Position numbers and translations under genes: made by a program. Shown here one piece after another: positions 63,945 to 64,000 of a stretch of 64,000 nucleotides of DNA. The first letter of the stretch is position 1. Each line of letters begins with the position of its first letter. The stretch is from Planomonospora parontospora (GTDB lineage: Bacteria > Actinomycetota > Actinomycetes > Streptosporangiales > Streptosporangiaceae): NCBI GenBank assembly GCA_014647935.1, contig BMQD01000022.1, positions 1 to 64,000 of the forward strand, read 5' to 3'. A model generated the notes under the pieces. It saw only the letters and a list, made by a program, of their open reading frames with translations. It did not search any database and was not told the DNA's origin.

Positions 63945-64000
63945 TTACAGGGAGTCGTCGTCGTTGTAACCGCGACGGATGGCGCGATACGTCTTCGTCA
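63945..64000 (-). CDS. C-terminus of a gene running off the window
   Basis: On the minus strand an open frame enters from the right edge and ends TYRAIRRGYNDDDSL with a TAA stop at 63945-63947. The acidic hydrophilic end looks like a real C-terminus, but with 18 codons the product cannot be named. Confidence 0.35.
   Translation of the reverse strand, partial: TKTYRAIRRGYNDDDSL

Overview
The window is very GC-rich and carries actinomycete hallmarks: RbpA, a WhiB protein, F420-linked oxidoreductases, many GTG starts, and about ten genes whose start codon sits 6-8 bases behind a -10 hexamer, as expected of leaderless mRNAs. The mix of a cobalamin cluster, several P450s, secreted pectate lyases, a rifamycin phosphotransferase with its rifamycin-associated element and an orphan chemotaxis receptor fits a filamentous actinomycete. 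A Streptosporangiaceae-like organism is my inference, not something the sequence proves. I saw no rRNA, tRNA, CRISPR array, phage or origin.

Layout. (1) 0.5-9.4 kb: a GAF histidine kinase; a divergent TetR/P450 pair sharing a 47-bp palindrome; a serine hydrolase; Nudix; HxlR with an F420-type reductase; FxsA; SRPBCC; snapalysin-like protease. (2) 10-21.7 kb: an ECF41-type sigma factor with an FAD oxidoreductase; rph behind a rifamycin-associated element; a BrkB/YihY membrane protein; rbpA behind a textbook SigR promoter; a UMF1-type MFS transporter; GDPD; a coupled alcohol dehydrogenase pair; WhiB. (3) 21.8-40.2 kb: topoisomerase IB, two PPOX/F420 proteins, then cobalamin genes in two blocks (cobL-cobM, and cbiD, cobK, cobIJ, cobH, cobG, cobN). 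A GGDEF-EAL protein and a flavin monooxygenase separate the blocks. A cobalamin riboswitch and a 14-codon leader ORF precede cobN. (4) 40-53.6 kb: orphan MCP, MarR/epoxide hydrolase operon, a 3-kb segment bounded by inverted IS630 remnants, an iron-boxed siderophore-interacting protein, a CHAP protein, a Rieske-FAD oxidase and a second TetR/P450 operon. (5) 53.6-63.7 kb: a plant-polysaccharide locus with one GH16 glucanase and four PL1 pectate lyases, interrupted by a Sua5/YciO protein and an AI-2E-type permease.

How the genes work together. The cob genes cover the corrin-ring steps from precorrin-3B formation to cobalt insertion: CobG, CobI/J, CobM, CbiD, CobK, CobL, CobH, CobN. They use an oxygen-dependent style set with CbiD for C1 methylation. 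Late steps (a,c-diamidation, adenosylation, nucleotide loop) and the CobS/T or ChlI/D partners of CobN are not here. The two strongest pectate lyase promoters each carry a LacI-type operator exactly 12 bases after the -10, so one unseen LacI repressor probably controls them. The rph and rbpA genes, both tied to RNA polymerase and rifamycins, lie within 2 kb of each other under different stress controls. The most unusual points are the repeat-built low-complexity insertions in three neighbouring Cob proteins, the leader ORF between the riboswitch and cobN, the 20-bp inverted repeat that ends on a start codon, and the shared pectinase operator geometry.
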